From Scilla litardierei (lineage: Eukaryota > Streptophyta > Magnoliopsida > Asparagales > Asparagaceae), in NCBI GenBank assembly GCA_030789695.1, contig CM061141.1:172808807-172872806 (forward strand): a stretch of DNA of 64,000 nucleotides. The letters run 5' to 3'. Position numbers and translations under genes: made by a program. The number at the start of each line of letters is the position of its first letter. Position 1 is the first letter of the stretch. The notes beneath the pieces were generated by a model that was given only the letters and a program-made list of their open reading frames with translations, did not search any database and had not been told where the DNA came from. Below are positions 45,719 through 57,817 of the stretch, in pieces.

Positions 45719-48700
45719 CCGAGCTAAGAAAAATTCGCAAAAATGTCTGTTGAAACCGGGAGATGGCTATTTTCAACTGAAAAATAAGAGAAGACAAAAT
45801 TTGACCATAAAAATCATATCATTTAATGAAATTATCCATATATCCAATAATATCTAGAAAATAGCATCATGCTCAGAAAAATTTGCAAAATTTTGGTTGG
45901 AATCGGGGGAACGACATATTCAACTTAAAAGATAAGAGAAGACAAAATTAAGCGAAAAAAAACCATTTCATTTAATATAAAGATCCATAACTTCAATAAA
46001 TTTTAGAAAATACCTCAGAACACAGAAAAATCCGCGAAAATGTCCGTTGGAATAGGGAGATCGCCATTTTCAACTGAAAAATAAGAGAATACAAAATTTG
46101 ACCTTAAAATCATATCATTTAAATAAATATCCATATTTTCCAAAAAATGTCGAAAAAAGCCCGTTGCTCAGGAAAATACGCCAAAATATCCTTTGGAACT
46201 GGGAGATCGCCATCAGCAATTGAAAATAAGAGAAGACAAAATTAGGCCAAAAAAATCGTATCTTTTAATAAATGATCCATTTTCTTCCAGTAAAGGTGGA
46301 AATTAGCATGGATCTAAGAAAAGTCCGTAAAAATGTACGTTGAAATGGGGAGATTGCCATCTTCAACTGAAAAATTAGAGCAGACAAAATTAGGCCAAAA
46401 ATCATATCATTTAATAAAAAGATATATCTTTCTGAACATACAGAAAATAACCACGAGCTTAGAAAAATTCACAAAAATGTCCGTTGGAACCGGGAGATTG
46501 CCATCTTTAACTTAAAAAAAATAAGAGAATGCAAAATTAGGCTATAAAAATAATTTCATTTAATATAAAGATTCATATCTTACAGAAAATTTAGAAAATG
46601 GCCAGGAGTCCAGGAAAATAATCAAAAATGTTCGTTGGAACCAAGAGATCGCAATCTTTAACTAAAAAAAATAAGATAAGACAAAATTAGGCCAAAAATT
46701 ATTTCATTTGATCAAAAGATCCATATCTTCCAGAAAATATAGAAAAATAGTCACGGGCTAAGAAAAATCCGCAAATATGTCTGTTAGAACCGGGAGATCG
46801 TGATCTTCAACTGAAAAATAAGAGAAGACAAAGTTATGCTATAAAAATCATTTCATTTAATGAAAAGATCAATTTCTTACCTAAAATCTCGAGTAGTTCC
46901 GATCTCAAAAAAATCTACAAAAATGTCCGTTGGAACCTTGAGATCGCTACCTTCAACTGCCAAATAAAGAAGACAAAATTATGCCAATCATTTAATAAAA
47001 AGATCCATGTCTTTCACAAAACGTTGAAAATAGTCTCGTGGTCAGAAAAATCCGCAAAAATGTCCATTGGAACCGGGAGATCGCCATTTTCGACAGAAAA
47101 AAAGAGAAGACACTTAGTATATGAAAAATCATATCATTTAATAAAAACATCCATAAAATGTCTGTTGGAAACGGGAGATCGTCATCTTCAACTGAAAAAT
47201 AATAGAAGACAAACTTAGGCTATAAAAATCATATCATTTAATAAAAAGTTTCAATGTCTCCAATAAAATGTAGAAAATTACCCGGAGCTCAGAAAAACTC
47301 CTAAAATGTCTGTTGGAACTGGGAGATCGCCATTTTCAACTGAAAAATAAAAAAGACAACATTTGGCTATAAAAATCATAAGATTAATATAAATATTCAT
47401 ATCTTATAGTATAGAAAATAGCACGAAGCTCAGAAAATCCCACAAAAACGTCTGTTGAAATCGGCAGATTGCCATCTTCAATGAAAAAAATAAGAGAAGA
47501 CAAAATTAGGCCAAAAAATCATATCATTTAATAAAAATATCCATATCTTCAAGAAAATGAAGAAAAATAGCACCGAACTCAGAAAAATCATCAAAAATGT
47601 CTGTTGGAATCGAACGATAGCCATATTCAACTAAAAATAAGAGAAGACAAAATTAGACTAAAAAAGCATATCATTTGTATTCAAGAAAATGAAGAAACTA
47701 ACACCGCGCTTAGAAAAATCAACAAAAATGTCGATTGTAACTGGGAGATCGCGATCGTCAACTGAAAAATAAGAGAAGACACACTTATTCTATAAAAATC
47801 AAATCATTTAATATAAAGATATTACAAAAAATATAGAATATATAGCATATAGACCAAAAAATCAGAAAAAATGTCTGTTGGAATCGGGAGATCGACATAC
47901 TCAACTGAAAAATAAGAGAAGACAAACTTAGGCTATAAAAATCTTATCATTTAATAAAAAGATACATATCTTCCATAAAATTTATAAAATAGCCATGTGA
48001 TCAGAAAAATCCACAAACATTCCGTTGGAAATTGGAAATCACCATCTTCAACTGAAAAATAAGAGAAGACAAATGTAGTCTATAAAAATCATATCATTTA
48101 TTAAAATGAACCACATCTTCAATAAACTGTAGAAAATATTCGCTAGCTCAGAAAAATCTGGAAAAATGTCAGTTGGAACCGGGACTTCGCCATCTTCAAA
48201 TAAAAAATAGAAGATAAAATTAGGCCAAAAATAAATATCATTTAATGAAAAGATCCATAACTTCTCAAAAAAGTAGAAATATAGTTTCGAGCTCAGAAAA
48301 ATCCGAAATGATGTCCATTGGAACCGGAAGATCACCATGTTCAACTGAAAAATAAGAGAAGACAAAATTAGGCTACAAAAATCAGCTCGTTTAATAAAAA
48401 GATATCGTCAATAAAATGTAAAAAATAGCTCAGAGCTCAGAAAAATCCGCAAAAATGTCAGTCGATCATCTTCAACTAGGCCAAAAATCATATCATTTTA
48501 TAAAAAGATACATATATTCCAGAAAATTTAGAAAATAATCACGAGGTCAGAATAATAAGCAAAAATGTCCGTTGGAACCGAAAGATCGCTATCTTCAACT
48601 TAAAAATAGGAGAAGACCATAAAAATCATTTCATTCAATATAAAGATCCATATCATCCATAATATGTAGAAAATAGACTGGAGCTCAGAAAAATCCGCAA

Positions 48701-50141
48701 AAATTTCCGTTGGAACCGAGAGATGGCCATCTCAATTGAAAAAAATAAGAGAAGACAAATGTAGGTTATAAAAATAATATCATTTAATAAAAAGTTCAAT
48801 ATCCTCCATAATATGTAGAAAATAGAACCGAGCTTAAAACAATCTGCAAAAATGTTCGTTGGAACCGAAAGATCGCGATTTTCAACTGAAAAATAAGAGA
48901 AGATAAAAGTAGGCTATAAAAATCATATCATTTAATATAAAGATTCATATCTTACAAAAACTGTAGAAAATATCCTGGATCTCAGAAAAATCGACAAAAA
49001 TGTTCGTTGGAACTGGGAGATCGTCATCTTCATGTGAAAATAGAGAAGATAAAATTAGGCCAAAAAGCATATCATTTGATAAAAGGATCCATATCTTCCA
49101 GAAAATGTAGAAAAACAGCCTCAAATTAAAAAAATCCGCAAAAATGTCCATTAGAACCGGGAGATCGCCATCTTCAATAAAAAAAATAAGAAAAGACAAA
49201 CTAGTCAATAAAAGTCATATCATTTATAAAAATGTAGAAAATAGCACCGTTCTTAAAAAATCCGCAAAATTGTCTGTCAGAACAGTGAAATCGCCATCTT
49301 CAACTGAAAAATAAGAGAAGACAAAATTAGGTCGAAAATCATATCATTTAATAAAAAGATCCATATCTTCAAGAAAATTCAGAAAATAAATACCGAGGTC
49401 AGAATAATAAGCAAAATGTCCGTTAGAAATGGGAGATCGCTATCTTCAACTTAAAAATAAAAGAAGACAAAATTTGTCCAATAAATCATATCATTTAATA
49501 AAAAGAGCCAAAAATTCTCAAAAATATTGAAAAATAGTCCCAAGCTCAGAAAAATCCTATGGAACCAAGAGATCACCATCTTCAACTGAAAAAATAAGAG
49601 ATGACAAAAATAGGTTATAAAAAATGAATCATTTAATATAAAGATTCATATTATACAAAAATATTGAAAATAGCCCATAGTTCAAAATAAATCCGCACAA
49701 ATGTCCCTTGGAATCAGCAGATCGCCATCTTCAAAGTAAAAAAGAGAAGACAAAATTAGGCCAAAAAATCACATCATTTCATAAAAAGATAAATATCTTC
49801 CCAAAAATGAAGAAAAATAGTATCAAGCTAAAAAATCTGCAAAAATGTCCATTGGAACCGGGAGATCGCCATCTTCAACTTAAAAATAAGAAAAGATGAA
49901 TGTAGGATATAAAAAAGAATTATTTAATAAAAATTTATAAATCTTCCATAAAATGTAGAAAATAGCACCGAACTCAAAAAATACGCAAAAAATATCCGTT
50001 GGTACCGAGAGATCTCCATCTTCAACTAAAAAATATGAGAAGACAAACTTAAGCTATAAAAATCATATCATTTAATAAAAAGATACATAAATTTCCGACA
50101 ATGTAGAAAATAGCCCTGAGCTTAGAAAACCCCACAAAAAC

Positions 50142-50158
50142 GTTCGTTGGAACCGGGA
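50142..50158 (+). other. CENP-B-box-like site, all nine core bases (3 of 3)
   Basis: GTTCGTTGGAACCGGGA, followed by GATCGCC as in the consensus monomer. Near-matches with C at position 3 (GTCCGTTGGAACCGGGA) occur at 31128, 46479, 51008, 58214 and 61444. Confidence 0.6.
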
Positions 50159-51378
50159 GATCGCCATCTTCAACTGAAAAAATAAGGGAAGAAAAACTTA
50201 GGATATAAAAATTATATCATTTGATATAAAGATTCATCTTCCAAAAAGTGTACAAAATAGCCCCGAGCTCATAAAAATCGGCAAAAATGTCCTTTAGAAT
50301 CGAGGGATCACCATCTTCAACTAAATAATAAGAGAAGACAAAATTAGGATATAAAAATCATATCCTTAATATAAAGATTGATATCATATAGAAAATGCAA
50401 AAAATGGCTTGGAGTTTAGAAAATCCAAAAAAATGTCCGTTGGAACCAGGAGATCAACATCATCAACTGGAAAATAAGAGAAGACAAAATTAGGCCAAAA
50501 ATCATATTGTTTAATAAAAAGATACATATTTGCCATAAAATGTAGAAAATAGCACCGAGCTCAGAAAATACGCACAAATATCCATTGAAACCGTGCGATC
50601 GCCATCTTTAACTGAAAAAAGAGGGGACAAAATTAGGCCAAAAAATCATATCATTTAATAAAAAGGTTCATATCTTCTTGAAAATGTTGAAAAAAATCCC
50701 AATGCTAAGACAAATACGCAAAAATGTCCGTTGGAACCTGGAGATCGCCATCTTCAACTGAGCAGACAAAATTACCTATAAAAATCTTATCATTTAATAA
50801 AGAGATCCATATATTTAATAAAATGTAGAAAACACCCTGATGCTCAGAAAATTCTGTAAAAATGTCCGTTGGAACTGGGAATCGCCATCTTAAACTGAAA
50901 ACTAATAGAAAAAAATCAGGATATAAAAATCATATAATTTAATATAAAGATTCTTATCTTCCAGAAAACGTAGAAAATAGCCCCGAGCTCAGAAAAATCT
51001 GCAAAATGTCCGTTGGAACCGGGAGATTACCACCTTCAACTGAAAAATAAGAGAAGACAAAATAAGGCCAAAATATGAAATCATTTAACAAAATGATACA
51101 TATCTTCCAAAAATGTGGAAAATAGCCCGAAGGTCAAAAAATCCGCAAAAATATCCGTTGGAACCTGGAGATCACCATCTTCAACTGGAATATATAAGAG
51201 TAGACAAATTAGGCTTTAAAATCAAATCATTTAGTAAATAGAATGCCATCTTCAACTGGAAAATAAGAGAAGACAAATTTAGGCTATAAAAATCTTATCA
51301 ATTAATAAAAAGATATATATCTTTCATAAAATATAGAAAATAGCACCAACCTCAGAAAATGATATATAAAAATCTTAT

Positions 51379-51530
51379 CAGTTGAAGATGGCGATATCCC
51401 GATTACAATGAACATTTTTATAGATGAAGATGGCGATTCCCGGTTCTAAATTTTGTCTTCTCTTATATTTATGTTGAAGATGTCGATTTCCTGATTTCCA
51501 CTGACATTTTGGCCTAATTTTGTCTTCTCT
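51379..51530 (-). repeat. Inverted satellite block, copy 3
   Basis: Reverse-oriented block with the same two partial monomers and the same left flank (CTCAGAAAATGATATATAAA) as the copy at 60848. Confidence 0.85.
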
Positions 51531-54032
51531 GATATCATTTAATAAAAGGATCCATATCTTCATGAATATATGAAAAATAGTCCAGCTTTTCAGAAAAATC
51601 CTCAAAAATGTCTGTTGGAACCGGAAGATCACCATCTTCAACCGAAATATAAGAGAAGACAAAATAAGGCCAAAAATCATATCATTTAATAAAAAGATCG
51701 ACATCATCAACTAGAAAATAAGAGAAGACAAAATAAGGCAACAAAAATAAAATCAATTAATATAATGATCATTTATCTTCCAGAAAATATAGAAAATAGC
51801 CCCGAGCTCAGAAAAATACGCAAACATTCCCTTGTAACCGAGAAATTGCCGTCATCAACTAAAAAATAAGAGAAGAAAAAAATAGGCTATAAAAATCATA
51901 TCATTTAATATAAATATTCATATCTTACAGTAAATGTAGAAAAGTGCCCAGAGATCAGAAAAAATCTGAAAAAATGTCCAGTAAAATCAGAAGATCGCCA
52001 TTTTTAATGAAAAAAGTTAGAGAAGATAAAATTAGTCCAAAACTCATTTCATTTAATAAAAAGATACATATCTTCCATAAAATGGAGAAAAATAGCCCAA
52101 GATCAGAAAAATCCGCAGAAAAAGTCATTGGAACATTGAGATCGCCAGATTAACAAATCATTTCATTTAATAAAAATATTTATATCTTCAATAAAAAATC
52201 CGCAAAAATGTCTGTTGGAACCGAGAGATCGCCACATTCAAATGAAAAATAAGACAAGACAAACTTAAGCTATAAAAATCATATCATTTAATAAAAAAAT
52301 ACATATCTTAAATAAAATTTAGAAAATATCCCCGAGATCAGAAAAATCTGCAAAATATTCCGTTGGAAACGGGATATCACAATCTTCAACTGAAAAATAA
52401 GAGAAGACAAATTTAGTCCTTAAAATAGTATCATTTAATAAAATGAATCACTTCTTCAATAAAATATAGAAAATATTCCCGAGCTAAGAAAAATATGCAA
52501 TAATGTCTGTTGGAAACGTGAGTTCCACATCTTCAAATAATAGAAGAGAAAATAAAATTCGGCCAAAAAAATCATATCATTTAATAAAAATATCCATAAA
52601 TTATCTAAAATGTAGAAAAATAGTTTCGAGCTTGGAAAAATCCGCAAAGATGTATGTTGGAACCGGGAGATCGCTATGAACAACTGAAAAAATAAGAGAA
52701 GAAAAAAGTAGTCTACAAAAATCATATCATTTAATAAAAAGGTCCATATCTTCAATAAAATGAAAAAATAGCCCTGAGCTCAGAACATCCACAAAAATAT
52801 CCGTCGGGAGATCATCATCTTCAACAGAAAAATAAGAGAAGACAAAATTTGGCTATAAAATCATATCATTTAATCTAAAGATCTGTATCTTACAGAAAAT
52901 ATGGAAAATAATCTGGAGTGACGAAAAATCCGTAAAAATTCAGTTGGAACCAGGAGATCGCCATCTTCATCTGAAAAGTAAAACAAGACAAAATTAGGCC
53001 AAAAAATCATAAAATTTAATAAAAAGATCCATATCTTCCAGAAAATGTAGAAAATAGCCTCGAGGTCAAAAGCAGTAAAAATGTCCGGCCGAACCGAGAG
53101 ATTGCATTTTCAGCTACAAAATAAGAGAAGACAAACTTAGTCTATAAAAATCATATCATTTAATTAAAACTTCCATATCTTCAATAAACTATAGAAAATA
53201 GCCCCGCACTGAGGAAAACCGCAAAAATGTCCGTATGAACCGGGAGATCGCCATCTTCAACTTAAAAATAAGAGAATGCAAAATTAGGCAATAAAAATCA
53301 TATCATTTAATATAAATATTCTTATCTTACAGAAAATATAGAAAATATCACGTAGCTCAAAAAAATCTGCGAAAATGTCTGTTGGAACCGGGAGTTTGCC
53401 ATCTTCAACGAAAAAATTTAAAGAAAAAAATTTGGCCATAAAAATCATTTCATTTAATATAAAGACTCATATCTTACAGAAAATGTAGAAAATAGCCTAG
53501 AGTTCAGAAAAAACCGCAAAAATTTCTGTTGGAATCGGCAGATAAACATTTTCAAATAAAAAAATAAGAGAAGTCAAAATTAGGCGATAAAAATCATATC
53601 ATTTAATAAACAGATACATATCTTTAATAAACTATTGAAACAAGTCCTGAGCTCAGAAAAATCCGTAAAAATGTCTGTTGGAACCGTGGGATCGCCATCT
53701 TCAATAGAAAAATAAGAGAGGACAAAATAAGGGCAAAAAATCATATCATTTAATGAAATGATTCATATACTTTAGAAAATGTAGAAATTAGCCCATATCT
53801 CAGAAAAATCCGCAAAAAATCTGTTGGATCCTGAAGCTATCCATCTTCAGCTGAAAAATAAGGGAAGACAAAATTAGGCTATAAAAATTATATCATTTAA
53901 TATAAACATCCATGTCTTAAAGAAAATGTTGAAAATTGCCCGGAGCTAAGAAAAATTCGCAAAAAGGTTCGTTGGAACCGAGAGTTCGCTGTATTTCGTT
54001 GGAACCGAGAGATCGTTGGAACCGAGAGTTTT

Positions 54033-54050
54033 TGGCGACGTTGCCGAAGA
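54033..54050 (+). other. Degraded primer binding site
   Basis: TGGCGACGTTGCCGAAGA matches 15 of 18 bases of the PBS at 12641-12658. It lies right at the satellite junction. Confidence 0.6.
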
Positions 54051-54274
54051 GGTGTTTCCTGTTGGGTGCCAATTTGTCACAATTAGGTCGATTAGAATGC
54101 GTTTAAAAAAAGAAAGAAAAAACAAAAACAAAAAACAAAAAACAAAAAAAAACAAAAAACAGAGAGATAGATTTTTTTCCCACCACCTGCTGTTATTATT
54201 TTCTTTATCTCTCTTTGTACCACTGACGTCTTTTCCAGGTTGTCTACTTTGCTTAATCATGTACAGTTGATAAG

Positions 54275-54694
54275 GTGATGGTGCTTCCAAAGATACGATC
54301 GGGTTCTATACAATCCTACATATATCTCGCTACATTCTGTCAGGCTGATGGAGAATCCTTCAGGAAAGTCTTGTCCAGGTTTGAAAGAATGTTAGAAATG
54401 TTCCAGACAGAGTCAGACCATGAGTGGGATGGTTCCAAGCAATTTGATATCTTCGCTAGAAGGCTAAAAGGACCCTCACGTGAGTTTATGAAGAGGATGC
54501 AAGTGGAAAAGTTCGGTGATCTGCAGTTGGCAGCAACCTTGGAGCAAATGATAGATGATGCTCAATCTACCGGTTCACTAACCGTTATGGTAGGTAAACC
54601 GTCCGACCAAGTATTCATCGATTTCGTTATGGCTAATGTCTCTGGTGCATGTACTATCATAGATGGAGTGTATGCTTCACTTAAAGCTGACTAA
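54275..54694 (+). CDS. Gag-like ORF of the truncated element
   Basis: 139 codons begin MVLPKIRSGSIQ. The segment CQADGESFRKVLSRFERMLEMFQ sits where gag of the related element has SFYQAWRRFMYLL, and FARRLKGPSREFMKRM corresponds roughly to the FY.GL region. It ends TIIDGVYASLKAD. A diverged echo of that ending (TIDDGVYALVEGYK) follows at about 54880-54940, which suggests an internal duplication or broken continuation. No zinc knuckle. Called gag-like from position and pattern only. Confidence 0.5.
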   Translation: MMVLPKIRSGSIQSYIYLATFCQADGESFRKVLSRFERMLEMFQTESDHEWDGSKQFDIFARRLKGPSREFMKRMQVEKFGDLQLAATLEQMIDDAQSTGSLTVMVGKPSDQVFIDFVMANVSGACTIIDGVYASLKAD

Positions 54695-55099
54695 ATCCGC
54701 CTTTACACCATTAACGATCCATAAATAGAGACATCTGAGCTGCCGAAGGAGGACACATATATGGACCTATTGAGAAACATTGTCGACGTAGTTCGAGAAA
54801 CCGTCTATTAACAATAACGGCATGTGATCCTTTTGAGCTTGGATTTCAAAACTTTATTACTCATTGTATCTCTTCCACAGGCACAATTGATGATGGAGTC
54901 TACGCTCTAGTTGAGGGGTACAAGACCCATCTTTACACCACTGTCAAGATACATGAGCCCATTGAGCCTCCTTGTGTCGTCGTCGCCTCCCCATGCCACC
55001 CACATGAGTAAGAGCAGCCTATACCATCAGAGGATATTATTGAGGAGGTCATGTCTACAATAGCGGAGCAGACCATAAAGGAGGACGTGACTTGGGACG

Positions 55100-55852
55100 A
55101 TGACATATGCACACAGATGGAGCCCGAATTGTGCCCCTCCTTTCGAGCTATCGCAGCCATCCCCGCCTTCTACAAAGGCTGAGCATCTCTCAGAGGACCA
55201 CCCTTCCACTGATGCCGAGGACTATCCCACAGAGATTATGGCTCCCCTTCAGGGAGATCTCTTTACTCCCTCGCCCTTTACATTTGATTCCACTCCAGTG
55301 TATGATGTTTACTATGATTCAGATTTTGACGACTCATTGCACCTTTTGCAGGATACACATACATATGATCAAGATGCACGATGGAACATAAACGAGGAGG
55401 AGAGCGAGGAGTTAGCACCCATAGACGCATACGAATATGATCAGGAGGTGCGATGGGATAAGTCTGACAATGATGAGGAGTTGCCTGATGAGACCCACGC
55501 TTATATGCCAAAGCTACCTGAAGAACCAGAGGCAAACAACGAGGAGTTGGTCGACGTAGTGCACGAGAGTAGAGATTTATTTTCAGGGAAGTGTTGTCAA
55601 CCACCTTTAATTTTAAATACTTATGTTGATGACTCTCTTTGGAATACATTTATTTTGGGGAATAATTATTCACATCAGATTGATGCAGCTTATCTCTGGC
55701 AGGGTACAAGTGGAGTCCTTGGAGAGATACTGAGAGCCGTATTGCTGGAATGTAATGGAGTCCATGGACACACGCATCTGGCGGAGCCACGGAAGGAGCA
55801 GTTGGAGCAGTTACCGACACCGGCAAAGATACTGGATCCTCCTTTGCTATAG
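55100..55852 (+). CDS. Acidic repeat-containing ORF of unknown function
   Basis: 250 codons in the same frame as the upstream gag-like ORF. A Pro/Ser-rich start is followed by an acidic region with two similar units (YDQDARWNINEEESEELAP and YDQEVRWDKSDNDEELPDE). The C-terminal part (NTYVDDSLWNTFILGNNYSH onward) is more ordered. The DNA after its stop reads ATCAATCCAGTAGTGTAG, nearly the same as after the acidic ORF at 13940. No known domain is recognised. It may be a family-specific protein of TR-GAG elements or the gag C-terminus. Confidence 0.4.
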   Translation: MTYAHRWSPNCAPPFELSQPSPPSTKAEHLSEDHPSTDAEDYPTEIMAPLQGDLFTPSPFTFDSTPVYDVYYDSDFDDSLHLLQDTHTYDQDARWNINEEESEELAPIDAYEYDQEVRWDKSDNDEELPDETHAYMPKLPEEPEANNEELVDVVHESRDLFSGKCCQPPLILNTYVDDSLWNTFILGNNYSHQIDAAYLWQGTSGVLGEILRAVLLECNGVHGHTHLAEPRKEQLEQLPTPAKILDPPLL

Positions 55853-57817
55853 GTGACATCAATCCAGTAGTGTAGTATTTCATGCTTTCAATAAAAACGA
55901 ATCCTCTCGGAGGACCATATATATTTGCTTGATTAGTCAGTTTTAAATAAATATCGCCTCATATGACGGCAACGATAATCTTTTACTTCCCAAACCCATT
56001 ATATGATATTGATTGCCCTCTTCACATTTTGATGTGCCACATCGTTTTTGCTCACCACCCATCGAGCATCTCTTTCAAGTGAATACTCACATCCTTATTT
56101 GTTTGACTCGATCCCGCTTAGCAAAGCCGTGACATTTTTGATCGAGTCATTTGAATAGGATTTTTTGGTATAAGCTTGGCGAAAGGCGCTCTCATGCATC
56201 ATTGTATGTGTATTAATTGCATTAGGATTTCATGTCATTCATTTCATAATTTTTCATTCCCCCCATATTTATCGTTGTTCCTCATATTCTTCCATTATGA
56301 TCACATTGAGGACAATGTGAAGTTTAAGCTTGGGGGAGTGCATTTACATGCCATTTAGTTACACGTTTACTCTATTTTTAGGGTTTTTAGAAATTTTCAA
56401 AAATTTTGCTTTTTGATTTTTCCATCTTATTTTCCTTTTATGTGTGTTCATGCATCATATTGTGTGCTTGTTTTTCTTTTCTTTCCTCTTTTTTATTTTT
56501 ATTTCTTTATTTTCTTTTCCTCCTTTTGCTAGATATATTCCTTATAATAATATCTCTTATTGCTTTAGTAGCCATCACGATGCTTACTACTCGTGCCATG
56601 TTATTTGGAGTATTTTAGTATCTTGCTATCCATGTGCTTGCTTATATATTATTTTGATGATTCCTCTATATGAATGCATGATATTAATTGAAGCTGAATG
56701 TAAGGATTAGTGTTTAGTATTCTTTTGTTGGAAGTGCACCAAGATTCACGCATCAATTGTATAATGGAAGCATCTGCCTTATTGTCTTATTCACCTTCTG
56801 TTGCATGTTTAATATGATTGCACTCTTGCTTAACTTCACTATTTATTGAAATGATTGAGAATATCCACGCTTGCATATGAGTTTAGTTGATGTATTATCT
56901 TATTTAATCATTTGTGCACATCTTAGAGTGAACTGAGTGTGACACCATTTCCTTCTCCATATATATCTTTTTATTCTCCACATGTCACTTGAGTTCACCT
57001 CCTAATGCTACTTATATCGCATCTATTTCCCAAATATCTCTACAAAAGAAAAAGTTACCTCCAAAAAGTACAAAAAGCTAAAAAGGAGCCAAAAACCAAA
57101 AATACAAATCACATAGCTCCTACAAAAATCCAAAAAGAAAAATGAGAAACAAAAAGTTCAAAAAGAAAAAGAAAAATATTTCTCTATCTCATTACTGGAG
57201 TCACAAAATACTTGGGAAAACCAAGGCAAAAATCCCATTTTCCATTATCATATTCCTTTAGATGTGATGCATCAAGCTAAGCTTGGAGGGGTGAATTCAC
57301 TTGACCATATGAGTGAGTGCGACATTAGAGTGGAGAACTGCATGAATGGGGAAGTTTGATAATCCTGAAACTTAGCAAATACTTTAGTTATGGAGAATTC
57401 TTATGATTCGATATAAATAAGTGAATGCCATGATTTATTCCATTCTCCATGCTTAGGGTGATTCTGATATGCTTCTGTTATAACTCTTGATTGAAAAGTG
57501 CGTCACCAATGATTTGTATATTAAATTCTATGAAATGCATGATGTGGATATGAATTGATTGTATGAATTTAGAGAGTCCCTTTTATTGTTCTTAAAAGCT
57601 TGCAAGTACCATGTTTAAGTAAGATATGAAATCTTTATAGCATGTGATTCGTATTTTTCGAGTTATCGTGATGTGTAGCTTATGGTTTGAGATATGAGAG
57701 AATAATCTAGCGACCCCTTCCACTTCGTATTCTTTTCGTTTTTCTTATTTTTACCTCCCAGTGAGCTTCGTATTCGTCTTCCTCGAGGACGAGTAAGAGG
57801 TAAGCTTGGGGGGATTT
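55853..57817. other. Non-coding tail of the truncated TR-GAG-like element
   Basis: Contains ATTGAGGACAATG and the purine tract AAGCTTGGGGGAG near 56310-56335, then about 1.4 kb of AT-rich sequence with AAAAAG-rich runs (57040-57180), and the second purine tract before 57818. The short frames at 56176-56710 are T-rich and not credible as genes. Confidence 0.5.

Larger units (their letters stand above)
45719..54032 (+). repeat. Satellite array, block E
   Basis: The longest uninterrupted array, about 8.3 kb or some 56 monomers, with an inverted block at 51379-51530. Over the last 70 bases it degrades into three repeats of CGTTGGAACCGAGAG (from about 53969) before the junction with the gag-only element. 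Confidence 0.95.
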
